Shown here: positions 37,753-46,803 of the stretch, one piece after another
Position numbering within the stretch: the first letter of the stretch is position 1
Layout of the letters: every line of letters begins with the position of its first letter
DNA from: JBBECJ01 sp963763325
GTDB lineage: Bacteria; Chloroflexota; Chloroflexia; Thermomicrobiales; CFX8
Length of the DNA stretch: 64,000 nucleotides
NCBI GenBank assembly: GCA_963763325.1
Contig: CAVXOL010000011.1
Span: 297,617 to 361,616, forward strand
Direction: 5' to 3'
Position numbers and translations under genes: made by a program
The notes under the pieces: model-generated
The model's input: only the letters and a program-made list of their open reading frames with translations
Databases searched by the model: none
What the model was told of the DNA's origin: nothing

Positions 37753-38724
37753 CTAGCGGCGAAGCATCAGGTCGGCTCCGTTGTCCAGGAACCAACTCAT
37801 GACATGATCGCAGTATTCTTCATGGAATGCCCGGTTGGATTCCCATTGCCCCCGGCCATGCAGCCGAACGAGTTCTTTTGGTCCGCCCAACCGGTTGAAG
37901 TTCTCGACGACCATATCGTACGGCCAAATCTTGTTCTGGTCGGACGCGATGATCTGGATCGGTGTGCGGCATTCTTCGAATGGCACTGGCGCTGGCTGCG
38001 GCTTGATCAATGAGCGCGCGAAGCGCATCTCGACGCGCTGCAGTGCCAGCGGATCAGCCTCCAGGATCTTCAGGAACTCGCCGTCATCCGGCCCAGAGAA
38101 GACATCGTCCCAAGGGATGCCCTCAGTTCCCTTGATCGAGTAGCCGGGCCGTGCGGCACTGGCGACAGCCAGCCCTGTCGCCTGCATCTTCACCTTCAGG
38201 TTGCCGCCGACCCAGTAGACCCCACGTGGATCGCCGTACTCGAACAGGGTGTGGACCGATAGTGCCCGGATGTTGGGGTGGTTGGCGGCCGCGTAGTAGC
38301 ACGTCACACCGTCCTCGGCGACGCCCATCGCGAAGAGTGGATCGCCGAAGCGCTTGTAGGTGTAGGCGATCGCGTCGGACCAGCCTTGAAAGATGTCGGT
38401 CGTTGTGCAGCCACCGCGCGGCCCGCCGCTCTGGCCGAGGCCCGGGATATCGAACTGAACGACGTTGAAGCCGGCACGAAAGAACGGCAACTGGAGCCGC
38501 GCCAGGATCAGGCCGTATACGAGCATCCCATGCGCCATCACGACGGTCGGAGCTGGATGCGGCTGTTCGTAGACACGGACGTAGATCGGCATTGTGCCGG
38601 ACACGATCATCGTGCTGGTCGTATGCTCGATGATCTCTTCGATCTCGTCAGGGTCGAAGTACTGTCGCCAGTATGGGTCCGACAGGCCCCCGTCTTTTAC
38701 TGCCATTTCCCAGGTCCTCAACAT
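37753..38724 (-). CDS. Alpha/beta-hydrolase-fold protein without a Ser nucleophile
   Basis: About 320 residues. The oxyanion strand VVMAHGMLVYG and GFNVVQFDIPGLGQSGG are typical of the fold, and a His is available in RLHGRGQWESNRAFHEEY. The nucleophile elbow, normally G-x-S-x-G, reads MGVAEDGVTC (residues 133-142), so Ser is replaced by Ala with Glu/Asp beside it. It may be a non-catalytic or acid-nucleophile variant. A start at 38706 has GAGG at a better distance than 38724. It is the first gene of a pair with the patatin. Confidence 0.7.
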   Translation of the reverse strand: MLRTWEMAVKDGGLSDPYWRQYFDPDEIEEIIEHTTSTMIVSGTMPIYVRVYEQPHPAPTVVMAHGMLVYGLILARLQLPFFRAGFNVVQFDIPGLGQSGGPRGGCTTTDIFQGWSDAIAYTYKRFGDPLFAMGVAEDGVTCYYAAANHPNIRALSVHTLFEYGDPRGVYWVGGNLKVKMQATGLAVASAARPGYSIKGTEGIPWDDVFSGPDDGEFLKILEADPLALQRVEMRFARSLIKPQPAPVPFEECRTPIQIIASDQNKIWPYDMVVENFNRLGGPKELVRLHGRGQWESNRAFHEEYCDHVMSWFLDNGADLMLRR

Positions 38725-38781
38725 CTCCCCAGATAGGCGTCCCAGGCAGGTCAGATGCCTGCCTGGGACAGCGTTCGGCCG

Positions 38782-41700
38782 TTAGTCCGTCGCGCCTGGC
38801 GAACCTGCCGCCATCACGCTGGGCGGCTCGGAGAGCGGACGCAACTCGAACTGGAACGTTACTGAGCCAGTATTGCCGATTTCCAGGATGTCACCATGGC
38901 GCAACACCGTCGGTTCTGCGATGCGTACGCCATTGACGAAGACACCGTTCGTGCTGTTCAGGTCACTCACGATGAACTCGCCGCGTTGGTGCTCGATCTT
39001 GGCATGGTAGCGCGAGATGCGGACATCGAAGATCTGAACGTCCATCTTCTCGTCTCGGCCGATCCGGAACGTGCGTGCGCGTGGCAGCGTGATCAGGTCA
39101 GTGTTCATCGGGCCACCGGTGGGACGCAGTTGACCTGCCATGCGGGGACCGATTGCGGCAGCTGGCATTGCCTGTGCTCCGTCGTGGCCCGTTACGGCGC
39201 CATTGCCGGACATCACCCCTCCGGGGACGCCGGCGTGTGCAAACTCCGGCGCGGGTCCTTCGCGCAGCTCCGGCACGATCTTCTTGAGCCAGGCAGGCAT
39301 GTACCAGTTGGTGTCGCCCATCAGACGCATCGTCGCCGGGACCATGATTATGCGCACGATCGTTGTGTCGATCAGGACGCCGATCGCGAGCCCGAGACCG
39401 ATTTCCTTGATCGTGATGATGCCGGCCGTCGCGAACGAGCCGAAGACACCGATCAGGATGACACCGGCTGCCGTGATGACACCCGCCGTATGCTGCAGGC
39501 CGGATGCGACAGCCTCTTCGTTGTCACCAAGCTCGTGGTAATACTCCTTCACCCGCGACAGCATGAAGACCTCGTAGTCGGTCGAGAGGCTGAAGAGGAT
39601 GACGAACAGAATCGCTGGCGTCACGACACCGATCGCGCCCAGGCTTTCAAAGCCGAACAGCGAGTCGCCCCAGCCATACTGGAAGATCATCACGAGCGCG
39701 CCATAGGTTGCCAGTACCGACGCGAGGTTCATCAGGATGGCCTTGAGCGGCAGGAAGACTGACTGGAAGAACATCAGCAGGATGATGTACGTCAGCAGCA
39801 GGACCGCCCCGACCAGGAGCGGAAACTGGCCGTAGAGCGACTCACTGAAGTCGATAAAGTTGGCTGATTGTCCGCCGACGAATACCTCGTAGTTCTCCAT
39901 CCCGGCGACGCTTGGTGCGATCAGACTCCGAATCTCACGGACGAAATCCTCGTGCCGGTCGTCGTACGGATCGTACGGTGATGTCACGTTCAGGACGGCC
40001 GAATTGGCTTCCCCGCTGAGGTTGACGAACTGGTTGGCGAGTTCGGTCGTGCCGATCAGCGTGAACGGGACTTCATCAGCGTCGAGGAAACGTAGCGACC
40101 AGATGTTCGTGGGCTGGTCGGTCAGGTTCTCGGCGCGATGGATTCCTTCGCCCTGGACAACCGCCTTGCCGCCAACAGTCAGCTCGATTGGAGCGTCGAA
40201 CTCGCCCTCGCGGACCGTACCATCGGCGCCGGTCATGACCATTTCCGGAGATGAGTGGATCGTTAACACGCCTTCCTGGACGACGATCAACTCCGGGCCG
40301 GGATGGAGGTGGCGCGGGAAGACTGAATTGGCGTCGGTCAGCGCCAGCTCGAGCTTGATGTTGGTCCGGCCATTCGGGAAGGTGTTACCGAGACCACCGC
40401 CGATAACGACCCGCTCAATGCCTGCGAATGGGTCAGAGGTTGGGTTACCCTCGGTCCAGGTGTCCTGAGCACCGACGCCCGGGCGGACATGGAACGCAAT
40501 CACCGTCAACATGTCAACTGCATCGACAGCCGTGATCGTGATCGGCGTTTGGTCCGGAACGACGAGCTGGTCGCCGGCTGCGAGTGTGATGACCGAGCCA
40601 TCCGTGATCAATTGGCCTGAATCCGGATTGGCGAAGCCACTGAATGGCCAGAATGTGACCGGACCACCGGCCTGCACCTGGAGATTCCCGGTGTTGACAC
40701 GGTAGACCTGTAGCGCCGGCGTAACCTGCAACTGGTGACTTTCTCCAGCGTCGAAGTTGAACTGGCCGAAGCCGAAGTAGGCTGGGGTATGCGGAACTTC
40801 ATCCACCCAGACGTCGACGAATGGATTGATCTTGATGCCCTGGGTGAGGGCTGTTGGGTCGTTCGGGTCCATCGGTGGGAAGGGCGTGAAGTCGTTGCGT
40901 GTGATGCGCGACCAGCGCCCATCTTCGCGTGGCTCGGCGGCCATGAAGGTGGCAAGCGACTGTACCTGCGAACTGCGCGGGTCAGCGTTCAGGATGTTGG
41001 TGAACTCATCCAGCGCGGTCAGGAACTCAGGCGTGAACACGCCATCCGGCTCGTCGGATTGCATGACGATCTGGATAGGAGTCAGCAGGTTCTCGCCGAA
41101 CTCTTCGTTGAGAATCGTGACACCCTGGACTGACTCCGTTTCGCTTGGGAGCAGCCCCGGAGTGGACCCGAGCATCTCGAGATTGCGCGCTGGCCAGGCA
41201 ATCACTGCCAGAATCGCGATCGAGACGAAGAGCCATGCCCACGGGCGATCCATGATCGCGTGGCTGAGGCGATACCAGAAACCGGTGTTCTCCGCTTGCT
41301 TCTTGCGCTTTGGCAGGACCCGAAGCCACTCAAGCCGATGGTTGAGGATGCCGAGCAGCGCGGGCAGGAGCGTGACACCACCGATCAGCGCGGTCAGTGC
41401 CACCAGCATGACGCCGAGGCTGATCGAGCGGACGACCACCAGATTGACCATCACGGTCAGCACGCCCATGCCGAGGATGACGGTGATTCCGGAGTAGGTG
41501 ATCGATCGGCCAGCCGTCGCCATCGTTAACGCTGTTGCCAGCTGTGCGTCCTTGCGCAGCGCGTACTCCTCGCGGAAGCGGTTGACGACGATCAGCGAGA
41601 AGTCGATTCCGAGTCCGAGCCCGATCATCGATGCCACGTTGAGCGCGAAGATGGATAGATCCGTTCGGGAGCCAATGAAGTAGATAATCGACAGCGCCGT

Positions 41701-42351
41701 GACGACCGCCGCAGCACCTAATGCAAGCGGGACAGCGGCCGAGATGATGGTTCGGAATGTGAGGACCAGCAGCAGAAGGACGAGTGGGATCGTCACCATT
41801 TCCGATCGTCGGAGGTCTTCTTCACTGGTCACCTGAAAGTCGTGGTTGATCGCTGGTGTTCCGGTGACGTAGTGCTCGATACCCTCGACATCGACGATCG
41901 CGTCGCGCACGTCAGGAACGATCTCCTGCGCCTCGCCCTCGTCGCCCTCCAGTGAAATGATGACGACCGTCGTCCGCCGGTCCTGAGACACGAGCGTTGG
42001 GTCGCCAATCGTGTAGAACGTGACGACGCTCGACACGCCCTCAACCTCAGCAATCGCCTCAGCATTGGAAACGACCGCGTCACGGTAGACAGGATCGTCG
42101 ACAGTCAGTTCGTCCGATTGATAGACGATGACGGCGTTGTTGAGGGCCGAGTTGTTGAACTCCTCTTCGAGGATGCGCGTTGCCTCGGCTGCTTCTGAAT
42201 CCGGGTCTTCAATTCCGCCGGCCTTGAGCACCGAGCCGGCTTTCGGCGCGAAAAGCGCCCCGCAGACAACGAGAATGACGAGCCAGATCGCCAGGACCAT
42301 CCAGCGGGTTCGGTAAATGAAAGCCCCGTAGCGGGCAAATGGATCGTTCAT
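38782..42351 (-). CDS. MMPL-family RND transporter with cupin-like loop modules and C-terminal FHA domain
   Basis: A 1,189-residue protein, far longer than typical MMPL. TM1 is at about 17-35; an outside loop follows to 180. TM2-6 (about 186-335) contain GLGLGIDFSLIVVNRFREE, the first proton-relay Asp. TM7 is near 372-388. The second outside loop (about 395-835) is greatly enlarged: residues 520-620 look like a beta-barrel and 660-760 are a clear cupin (FPRHLHPGPELIVVQEG, later GEGIHRAEN). TM8-12 (about 842-1010) contain SLSTDYEVFMLSRVKEYY, the second relay. After a Gly/Ala/Pro linker, an FHA domain (about 1095-1165) has FRIGRDEKMD, RISRYHAKIE and NSTNGVFVNG with canonical Gly-Arg, Ser-x-x-His and Asn. 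The ATG at 42351 follows GAGGAG/AGAGAG. Confidence 0.85.
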   Translation of the reverse strand: MNDPFARYGAFIYRTRWMVLAIWLVILVVCGALFAPKAGSVLKAGGIEDPDSEAAEATRILEEEFNNSALNNAVIVYQSDELTVDDPVYRDAVVSNAEAIAEVEGVSSVVTFYTIGDPTLVSQDRRTTVVIISLEGDEGEAQEIVPDVRDAIVDVEGIEHYVTGTPAINHDFQVTSEEDLRRSEMVTIPLVLLLLVLTFRTIISAAVPLALGAAAVVTALSIIYFIGSRTDLSIFALNVASMIGLGLGIDFSLIVVNRFREEYALRKDAQLATALTMATAGRSITYSGITVILGMGVLTVMVNLVVVRSISLGVMLVALTALIGGVTLLPALLGILNHRLEWLRVLPKRKKQAENTGFWYRLSHAIMDRPWAWLFVSIAILAVIAWPARNLEMLGSTPGLLPSETESVQGVTILNEEFGENLLTPIQIVMQSDEPDGVFTPEFLTALDEFTNILNADPRSSQVQSLATFMAAEPREDGRWSRITRNDFTPFPPMDPNDPTALTQGIKINPFVDVWVDEVPHTPAYFGFGQFNFDAGESHQLQVTPALQVYRVNTGNLQVQAGGPVTFWPFSGFANPDSGQLITDGSVITLAAGDQLVVPDQTPITITAVDAVDMLTVIAFHVRPGVGAQDTWTEGNPTSDPFAGIERVVIGGGLGNTFPNGRTNIKLELALTDANSVFPRHLHPGPELIVVQEGVLTIHSSPEMVMTGADGTVREGEFDAPIELTVGGKAVVQGEGIHRAENLTDQPTNIWSLRFLDADEVPFTLIGTTELANQFVNLSGEANSAVLNVTSPYDPYDDRHEDFVREIRSLIAPSVAGMENYEVFVGGQSANFIDFSESLYGQFPLLVGAVLLLTYIILLMFFQSVFLPLKAILMNLASVLATYGALVMIFQYGWGDSLFGFESLGAIGVVTPAILFVILFSLSTDYEVFMLSRVKEYYHELGDNEEAVASGLQHTAGVITAAGVILIGVFGSFATAGIITIKEIGLGLAIGVLIDTTIVRIIMVPATMRLMGDTNWYMPAWLKKIVPELREGPAPEFAHAGVPGGVMSGNGAVTGHDGAQAMPAAAIGPRMAGQLRPTGGPMNTDLITLPRARTFRIGRDEKMDVQIFDVRISRYHAKIEHQRGEFIVSDLNSTNGVFVNGVRIAEPTVLRHGDILEIGNTGSVTFQFELRPLSEPPSVMAAGSPGATD

Positions 42352-42440
42352 CTCTCTGTGCTCCTCGCCCAGCCGGGAGACCTCGGGCATCAGTATCTGT
42401 TCAGCGTCGATTCACGGGTGTCGTGGCGCGTCGTGCGATG

Positions 42441-42707
42441 TCAATCGGGGATCATTTCGAAGACTCCCTGTAGGATCAGAAACATCGAAACGGCAATGAC
42501 GATCACTGCAAGCAGCCCAAGCGGTACCGCCTGGGCAATCGGGGCCCTGGTCGGTGCTGAGTCGGGCTGCGTAGCGCCGTCGCCGCTGGTCGGAGCGGGC
42601 GTTTGCCAGTCAACGGCATCTGCCTGCTCGTCTTCTGGCGGCATGTTGACCTTAGCGACGAGGTTGGTTGAGTCAGTTCCACTGCTACGATCCGGTTGTT
42701 GTGCCAT
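42441..42707 (-). CDS. Small single-pass membrane protein (88 aa)
   Basis: The N-terminal 55 residues are acidic and Pro/Thr-rich with no fold evident. A hydrophobic helix (VPLGLLAVIVIAVSMFLILQ) is followed by GVFEMIPD. Its start overlaps the end of the FAD oxidoreductase gene by 23 bases, so translation is probably coupled, and it lies 89 bases before the MMPL-FHA start. It may be an accessory subunit of the MMPL exporter, an inference from position only. Confidence 0.6.
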   Translation of the reverse strand: MAQQPDRSSGTDSTNLVAKVNMPPEDEQADAVDWQTPAPTSGDGATQPDSAPTRAPIAQAVPLGLLAVIVIAVSMFLILQGVFEMIPD

Positions 42708-44355
42708 TGCGTCCGGCCTCCGTCCGGCCCTTCATCGCACCCTTCACGGCGTGTACTCGCGAGCGCTGGCTCCCCAGATCAGCCTTGACCAGTCCAGCCG
42801 TATTGAAGCCGGACACCATCACCCACGGGACGCCGGCCGTCGGAGTTGTCCAGTGGCCGGCGAGGTACAGACCCGGAACCGGTGAACGCTGCGATGGTCG
42901 CTCACGAGAGAGCAGTTCCGGCGTGAACGCCCAACCGGCGAACGCGCCCTCCGAATTACCGGTGTCGTTATGCAGATCCTGCGGCGTGCGGAGTGCCTGC
43001 GTCACGATATGCTGACCGAGATCTGGTATCAGTTGCTCTGCGCGCCGGATAAACACCTTCGCGATGTCCTCCTTGTCGCGCTCCCAATCGATTCCTTTCG
43101 CGCCCAGCGTGGTGTACGCCTCGAGCTTCAACGAATGCTTCCCGGGTGGCGCCATCTCCGGCTGGTGGAATGTTGCAACGTAGAGGAAGAAGGCGGCATC
43201 CTCGACGTTTCCAGCCGGGAACTGCGCCATCGCCTTGTCGATGTCGTCGTATGGGTAAATGAAGTTCAGCCGCTTGATGTCCTTACGGTACGGCTCCAGA
43301 TCCATGTCGACGCCGAGGTGGACCTGGAAGATCGAGGGCGAGAGGTCCATTTCTGGCAGCCGCTGGCGCAATCGCTCCGGGACGACATCGGCCGGCAACA
43401 TCGAGAGATAGGTCGTCCGCGCGTCGCAGGCCGAGACGACGGCCCTGGCGGTGAACTGCCGGCCGTCCTCAGTCTCAACGCCTGTAACCCGACCTCCGTC
43501 GGTCGTAATCCGCGTGACCTTTGCGTCGGTGAAGACGTCGCCGCCCCACTCCTGGATCATCTCCGAGAGGGCAACGCCGAGGGTATTGAATCCACCCTGT
43601 GGCATCCACTGCGTCCGCAATGCGTGGATGAAGAAGACGCCAGCGATGACCGCCGAGAGCTTACCTGGCGGCGCACCGATCCCGGCCGAGAGCTGCGAGA
43701 AATACGCCTTCAGCCGCGGCGATTTCAGGTGCTCATCCAGCAATTGCGACAGCGTCCACGACTGGTACTTGGTCAGGTTGCCGCCTGGAATCTTCGTTGC
43801 CCGAAGGAGGGGTGCGACGCTCGATGAGAGACGAGGTCGCTGAAACTGCTCCTTGATCGGGTCGAGCAGCCGCCGCTGCCCCGGCTTCTTCTGGACGTGG
43901 AACGACGGGACGTACATATCGACTTCGTCGATCAGGCTCTCCATGATGAGCAGGACCTTCGTGATCCCGTCGCGCTCCTCCGGAAAGCGGGAGGCGAAGA
44001 CATCGGCTGCCTCGCTGATGTCAGCTGTGATCGACAGAGACTCGTCGGGAAAGATACAGCGGTAGTCGTGCTTATCGGGCACCATCTCGACCCGTTTGTC
44101 GAGACCCATCTCCTGAAAGACCTGGCGTGCCTGGCCGTCCAGCCGGTAGGCGAGGAAGATATGGCCGCCGTGGTCCCAGTAGAACCCGTCTTTCGAGAAG
44201 CCGTGCGAGTAACCTCCGAGCCAGGGGTTCTTCTCAAGGAGCGCGACCTTGAGACCCGTCTGGGCCATCCGCGCTGCACAGGCCAGACCGGCTGCGCCAG
44301 AGCCGATCACGATCGCATCGTAGGAAGCACTATCGGATATCGGTGACACGCTCAA
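42685..44355 (-). CDS. Phytoene-desaturase/CrtISO-like FAD oxidoreductase
   Basis: A 556-residue flavoprotein. The dinucleotide-binding start AIVIGSGAAGLACAARMA is followed by LLEKNPWLGGYSHGFSKDGF. The C-terminal GLYLAGHWTTPTAGVPWVM...GFNTAG is the second FAD block of the CrtI / carotenoid isomerase / retinol saturase group. Members desaturate, isomerise or saturate long polyene chains at the membrane. No carotenoid genes (phytoene synthase, cyclase) are near. It is first in a three-gene minus-strand unit with the small membrane protein and the MMPL-FHA exporter, so its lipid product may be what that exporter moves. Confidence 0.75.
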   Translation of the reverse strand: MSVSPISDSASYDAIVIGSGAAGLACAARMAQTGLKVALLEKNPWLGGYSHGFSKDGFYWDHGGHIFLAYRLDGQARQVFQEMGLDKRVEMVPDKHDYRCIFPDESLSITADISEAADVFASRFPEERDGITKVLLIMESLIDEVDMYVPSFHVQKKPGQRRLLDPIKEQFQRPRLSSSVAPLLRATKIPGGNLTKYQSWTLSQLLDEHLKSPRLKAYFSQLSAGIGAPPGKLSAVIAGVFFIHALRTQWMPQGGFNTLGVALSEMIQEWGGDVFTDAKVTRITTDGGRVTGVETEDGRQFTARAVVSACDARTTYLSMLPADVVPERLRQRLPEMDLSPSIFQVHLGVDMDLEPYRKDIKRLNFIYPYDDIDKAMAQFPAGNVEDAAFFLYVATFHQPEMAPPGKHSLKLEAYTTLGAKGIDWERDKEDIAKVFIRRAEQLIPDLGQHIVTQALRTPQDLHNDTGNSEGAFAGWAFTPELLSRERPSQRSPVPGLYLAGHWTTPTAGVPWVMVSGFNTAGLVKADLGSQRSRVHAVKGAMKGRTEAGRNGTTTGS

Positions 44356-44595
44356 TGAGTCCCTCGCTCTCCCGGTGCAGGGCTAAGCCACTGCCTGATC
44401 GGCTGGCGACGGCGAGGCTTTTGAGCCGGTCGCCGGACGTGGCACGAGGACATTGCGCCTTGTCCGTCGGGTTGCGACCTACTCGTAACCGTCGCATTAG
44501 CCAGGAACATCGGTACTGTAGACCAGCGGTGGAAACGTGTCAACATACGCGATGCGCATCCCGATCCGGGCATTCTCAAGGCGTCGTGAGGGCCG

Positions 44596-44624
44596 TTGAC
44601 AATCACAGACTGAGACTCGATACT
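44596..44624 (+). promoter_or_regulatory. Sigma-70-like promoter for the SnoaL gene
   Basis: TTGACA (44596-44601) and GATACT (44619-44624) are spaced by 17 bases and lie 86 bases before the start. The 354-base divergent gap to the FAD oxidoreductase contains nothing else I can name. Confidence 0.5.
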
Positions 44625-44709
44625 CGCCTCACTATCCGCCCCATCGCCGTTGGCCCTTCCGTGGCTGGCGCGTTGATGACATTCCGCTAGAGTTGCGAGA
44701 GGTGGTCCC

Positions 44710-45291
44710 GTGATCGCTGATGCAGGCGCTGCCGAGAATCAAGCACTGACCGCGACCGAGGAGCGCAACCTGCGGTCGGTGACTGACGTATTGCAGTATT
44801 GGAACACGCAGGACATCGAAGGGATGCTCGCGTTTTACGACGACGACATCACCTGGCGCAATGTCGCCCTGGAAGAGACCTACCAGGGCAAGGACGAAGT
44901 ACGCGCGTTCCTGCGAATGCTGTTCACCGCCATCCCGGACCTTAATTTCGAGGTGACACACAAGTTTGTGCGGGGTGATCAGGTCTCCGAGCGATGGATG
45001 ATCCGCGGCACGCATCTCGGTCCATTTATGGGTATTCCGGCAACCGGCAAGCGGCTGGAGATACCCGGTATCGGGATGGTCCAGATGCGGGATGGCAAGT
45101 TCGTCAATGACTGGTACCTGCTGGACGCCGCCGCCGGCCTGCGCCAGATGGGCCTGCTTCCGCCGCTCAGTGCCTCCGAAACGCCAATCATGAAGGCCGC
45201 CCTCTGGGCCGCCGTCAACCGCAAGATCGTCGGCGCCGGGGTGGGTGCTGTTGCGGTGCTCGCGCTGGTTGCGAAGAAACTCTCCCGCTGA
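44710..45291 (+). CDS. SnoaL-like (nuclear-transport-factor-2 fold) protein with C-terminal membrane helix
   Basis: A 193-residue protein. Residues 20-145 match SnoaL / ester-cyclase-like proteins: VTDVLQYWNTQDIEGMLAFY, DVTW-like DDITWRNVALEETYQGKD, GTHLGPFMGIPATGKRLEIP. A C-terminal segment GAGVGAVAVLALVAKKLSR forms a membrane anchor, unusual for this family. It starts at GTG 44710 with GAGAGGTGG. It is the only plus-strand gene inside the cNMP/MMPL region. Members bind or cyclise polyketide, terpene or steroid-like molecules. Confidence 0.7.
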   Translation: MIADAGAAENQALTATEERNLRSVTDVLQYWNTQDIEGMLAFYDDDITWRNVALEETYQGKDEVRAFLRMLFTAIPDLNFEVTHKFVRGDQVSERWMIRGTHLGPFMGIPATGKRLEIPGIGMVQMRDGKFVNDWYLLDAAAGLRQMGLLPPLSASETPIMKAALWAAVNRKIVGAGVGAVAVLALVAKKLSR

Positions 45292-45396
45292 TCCGATTGA
45301 GTATGTATCGAATGAAGTAAGGGCCGTGCCTTGTGCCGGCCCTGCTCCTCACCTACACCGTTCGACCGGAGCATGGCTGTATTGCGCGTACTCCCG

Positions 45397-46758
45397 TTAC
45401 GCGTGTTGTCGATCTTCGGCCGTCTTCGGGATCTGTTTTGCGGCGGCGCGGCTGCCTTCAAGAAGTTGTTCGAAGGCCTCGCGGGTCAGGTTGAGCGTCT
45501 TGCAGGCGGAGACGGCGGTGACGGTCGCGTTGCGGGGTTCGTCGGAGAGCAGCGCCATCTCGCCGAAGAAGTCGCCGTTGGAGAGTTGGGCAAGTACCTG
45601 TCCGCCGTTGGTCGATGATGCGTCGCTACGCTCGACGCTGACCTTGCCGTCGACGATGACATAAAACGTGTCGCCGGGGTCGCCCTGACGGACGATGACA
45701 TCGCCAGCCTGCCAGCTTTGCTCCTGCATGTAGGGCCGCAACTCGCCGAACGTCTCGTCTTCGAGCGGGGAGTAGACGCCGAGGCGACCGTCGCGCTTGA
45801 GCGCCTTCATCCGGTTGTTGACGACATACAGCATCGCCAGCCGCTTGCCGGCCAGCGAGAGGCGATCCTTTGTTGAACGCACCTCGGCGTTGACGTCGAT
45901 GATGGCGTTCTTCTTGACGGGTCGTTCCATCAGGACATCGAATGCGAGCCGGACGACGAGGACCCCGAACTGAAGCGCCGTGTAGCCAAGTTGCGGCATC
46001 GAGGCCGACTGGCCGATCAGTTGCCGCTCGATCTCTGGAATCATCTCGATCGGGATCTTGAGCGGTGAGATGACCTTCGAGAGGAAGCCCATCGGCGTCA
46101 GGCCGGGCAGGTCCGTCTCTGAGATCTTGCCATCGAGCAGCTTCTGGCTGGACTTCCGATAGTCGTAGATCGGTGTCCACTGCGCGCCAGCGATGTCGTA
46201 GCCGCCGATGATCGGCTTCTTGAGCCGCTTTGCTTCGCGATGCAGCGCGAACTTCGCTTGCAACGCTGGCGGCTCGGTGACGTCAACGCCGTCGATGATC
46301 AGGTCGGCCCGCCCGACAAGGTCGGCGACGTTGGCCTCGGTGATGCCGTCGGTGTGGACCTCGAACTGGGCGAACGGGTTGATATCGGGCATCTTCTCGG
46401 CGAAGGCCGACGCCTTGTTCTTGCCGATGTCCTGGATACGCATGTTCTGGCGGTTGGCGTTGTTGTACTCGTACGTCCCAGGCTCGGCCAGGATGAAATG
46501 CTCGGCGCCAGCCCGTAGCAGCGGCTCGATCGTCGCGCCGCCGACCGCACCACAACCGGCGACCAGAATCGTCGCCCTGCGCAGCGTTTCCTGCTCGGCC
46601 AGCGAGATCAGACCCTTATTGCGTAACGTCAGCTCGGCGTAGAGCTCATCGTGCGACGGCAGGTAGACCTCTTCGCCGGTCGAGAGGCGGTGGATTCCGG
46701 CGTTGTTCTCGGGCGTCGCCGAGAGCAGGGCGCGTGGCTGGCTTCCAGATGACGACAT
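45397..46758 (-). CDS. ThiF/E1-like adenylyltransferase fused to a cyclic-nucleotide-binding domain
   Basis: A 453-residue fusion. Residues 55-300 are an E1-like domain: ATILVAGCGAVGGATIEPLL (nucleotide loop), NNANRQNMR (Arg103 finger), GKNKASA (Lys) and ADLIIDGVDVTEP (Asp156). No CxxC zinc pairs of ThiF/MoeB are visible. Residues 340-435 are a cNMP domain whose cassette GDFFGEMALLSDEPRNATVT holds the ligand Glu and Arg. E1-like enzymes adenylate a C-terminal carboxylate; the partner here is unknown, with no ubiquitin-like or ThiS protein nearby. The ATG at 46758 follows GGGAGGG. It lies 45 bases downstream of the second MMPL gene, last in a four-gene minus unit. Confidence 0.85.
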   Translation of the reverse strand: MSSSGSQPRALLSATPENNAGIHRLSTGEEVYLPSHDELYAELTLRNKGLISLAEQETLRRATILVAGCGAVGGATIEPLLRAGAEHFILAEPGTYEYNNANRQNMRIQDIGKNKASAFAEKMPDINPFAQFEVHTDGITEANVADLVGRADLIIDGVDVTEPPALQAKFALHREAKRLKKPIIGGYDIAGAQWTPIYDYRKSSQKLLDGKISETDLPGLTPMGFLSKVISPLKIPIEMIPEIERQLIGQSASMPQLGYTALQFGVLVVRLAFDVLMERPVKKNAIIDVNAEVRSTKDRLSLAGKRLAMLYVVNNRMKALKRDGRLGVYSPLEDETFGELRPYMQEQSWQAGDVIVRQGDPGDTFYVIVDGKVSVERSDASSTNGGQVLAQLSNGDFFGEMALLSDEPRNATVTAVSACKTLNLTREAFEQLLEGSRAAAKQIPKTAEDRQHA

Positions 46759-46803
46759 TGGCGTCCCTCCCTGTTGCGGGGCCATTCGGCCCAGGTTAAC
46801 GAG

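Noticed and set aside
40492..40794. Independent gene within the MMPL loop region
   Set aside because: The frame is continuous with both transporter halves and the segment has no start signal, so it is a domain insertion rather than a separate gene.
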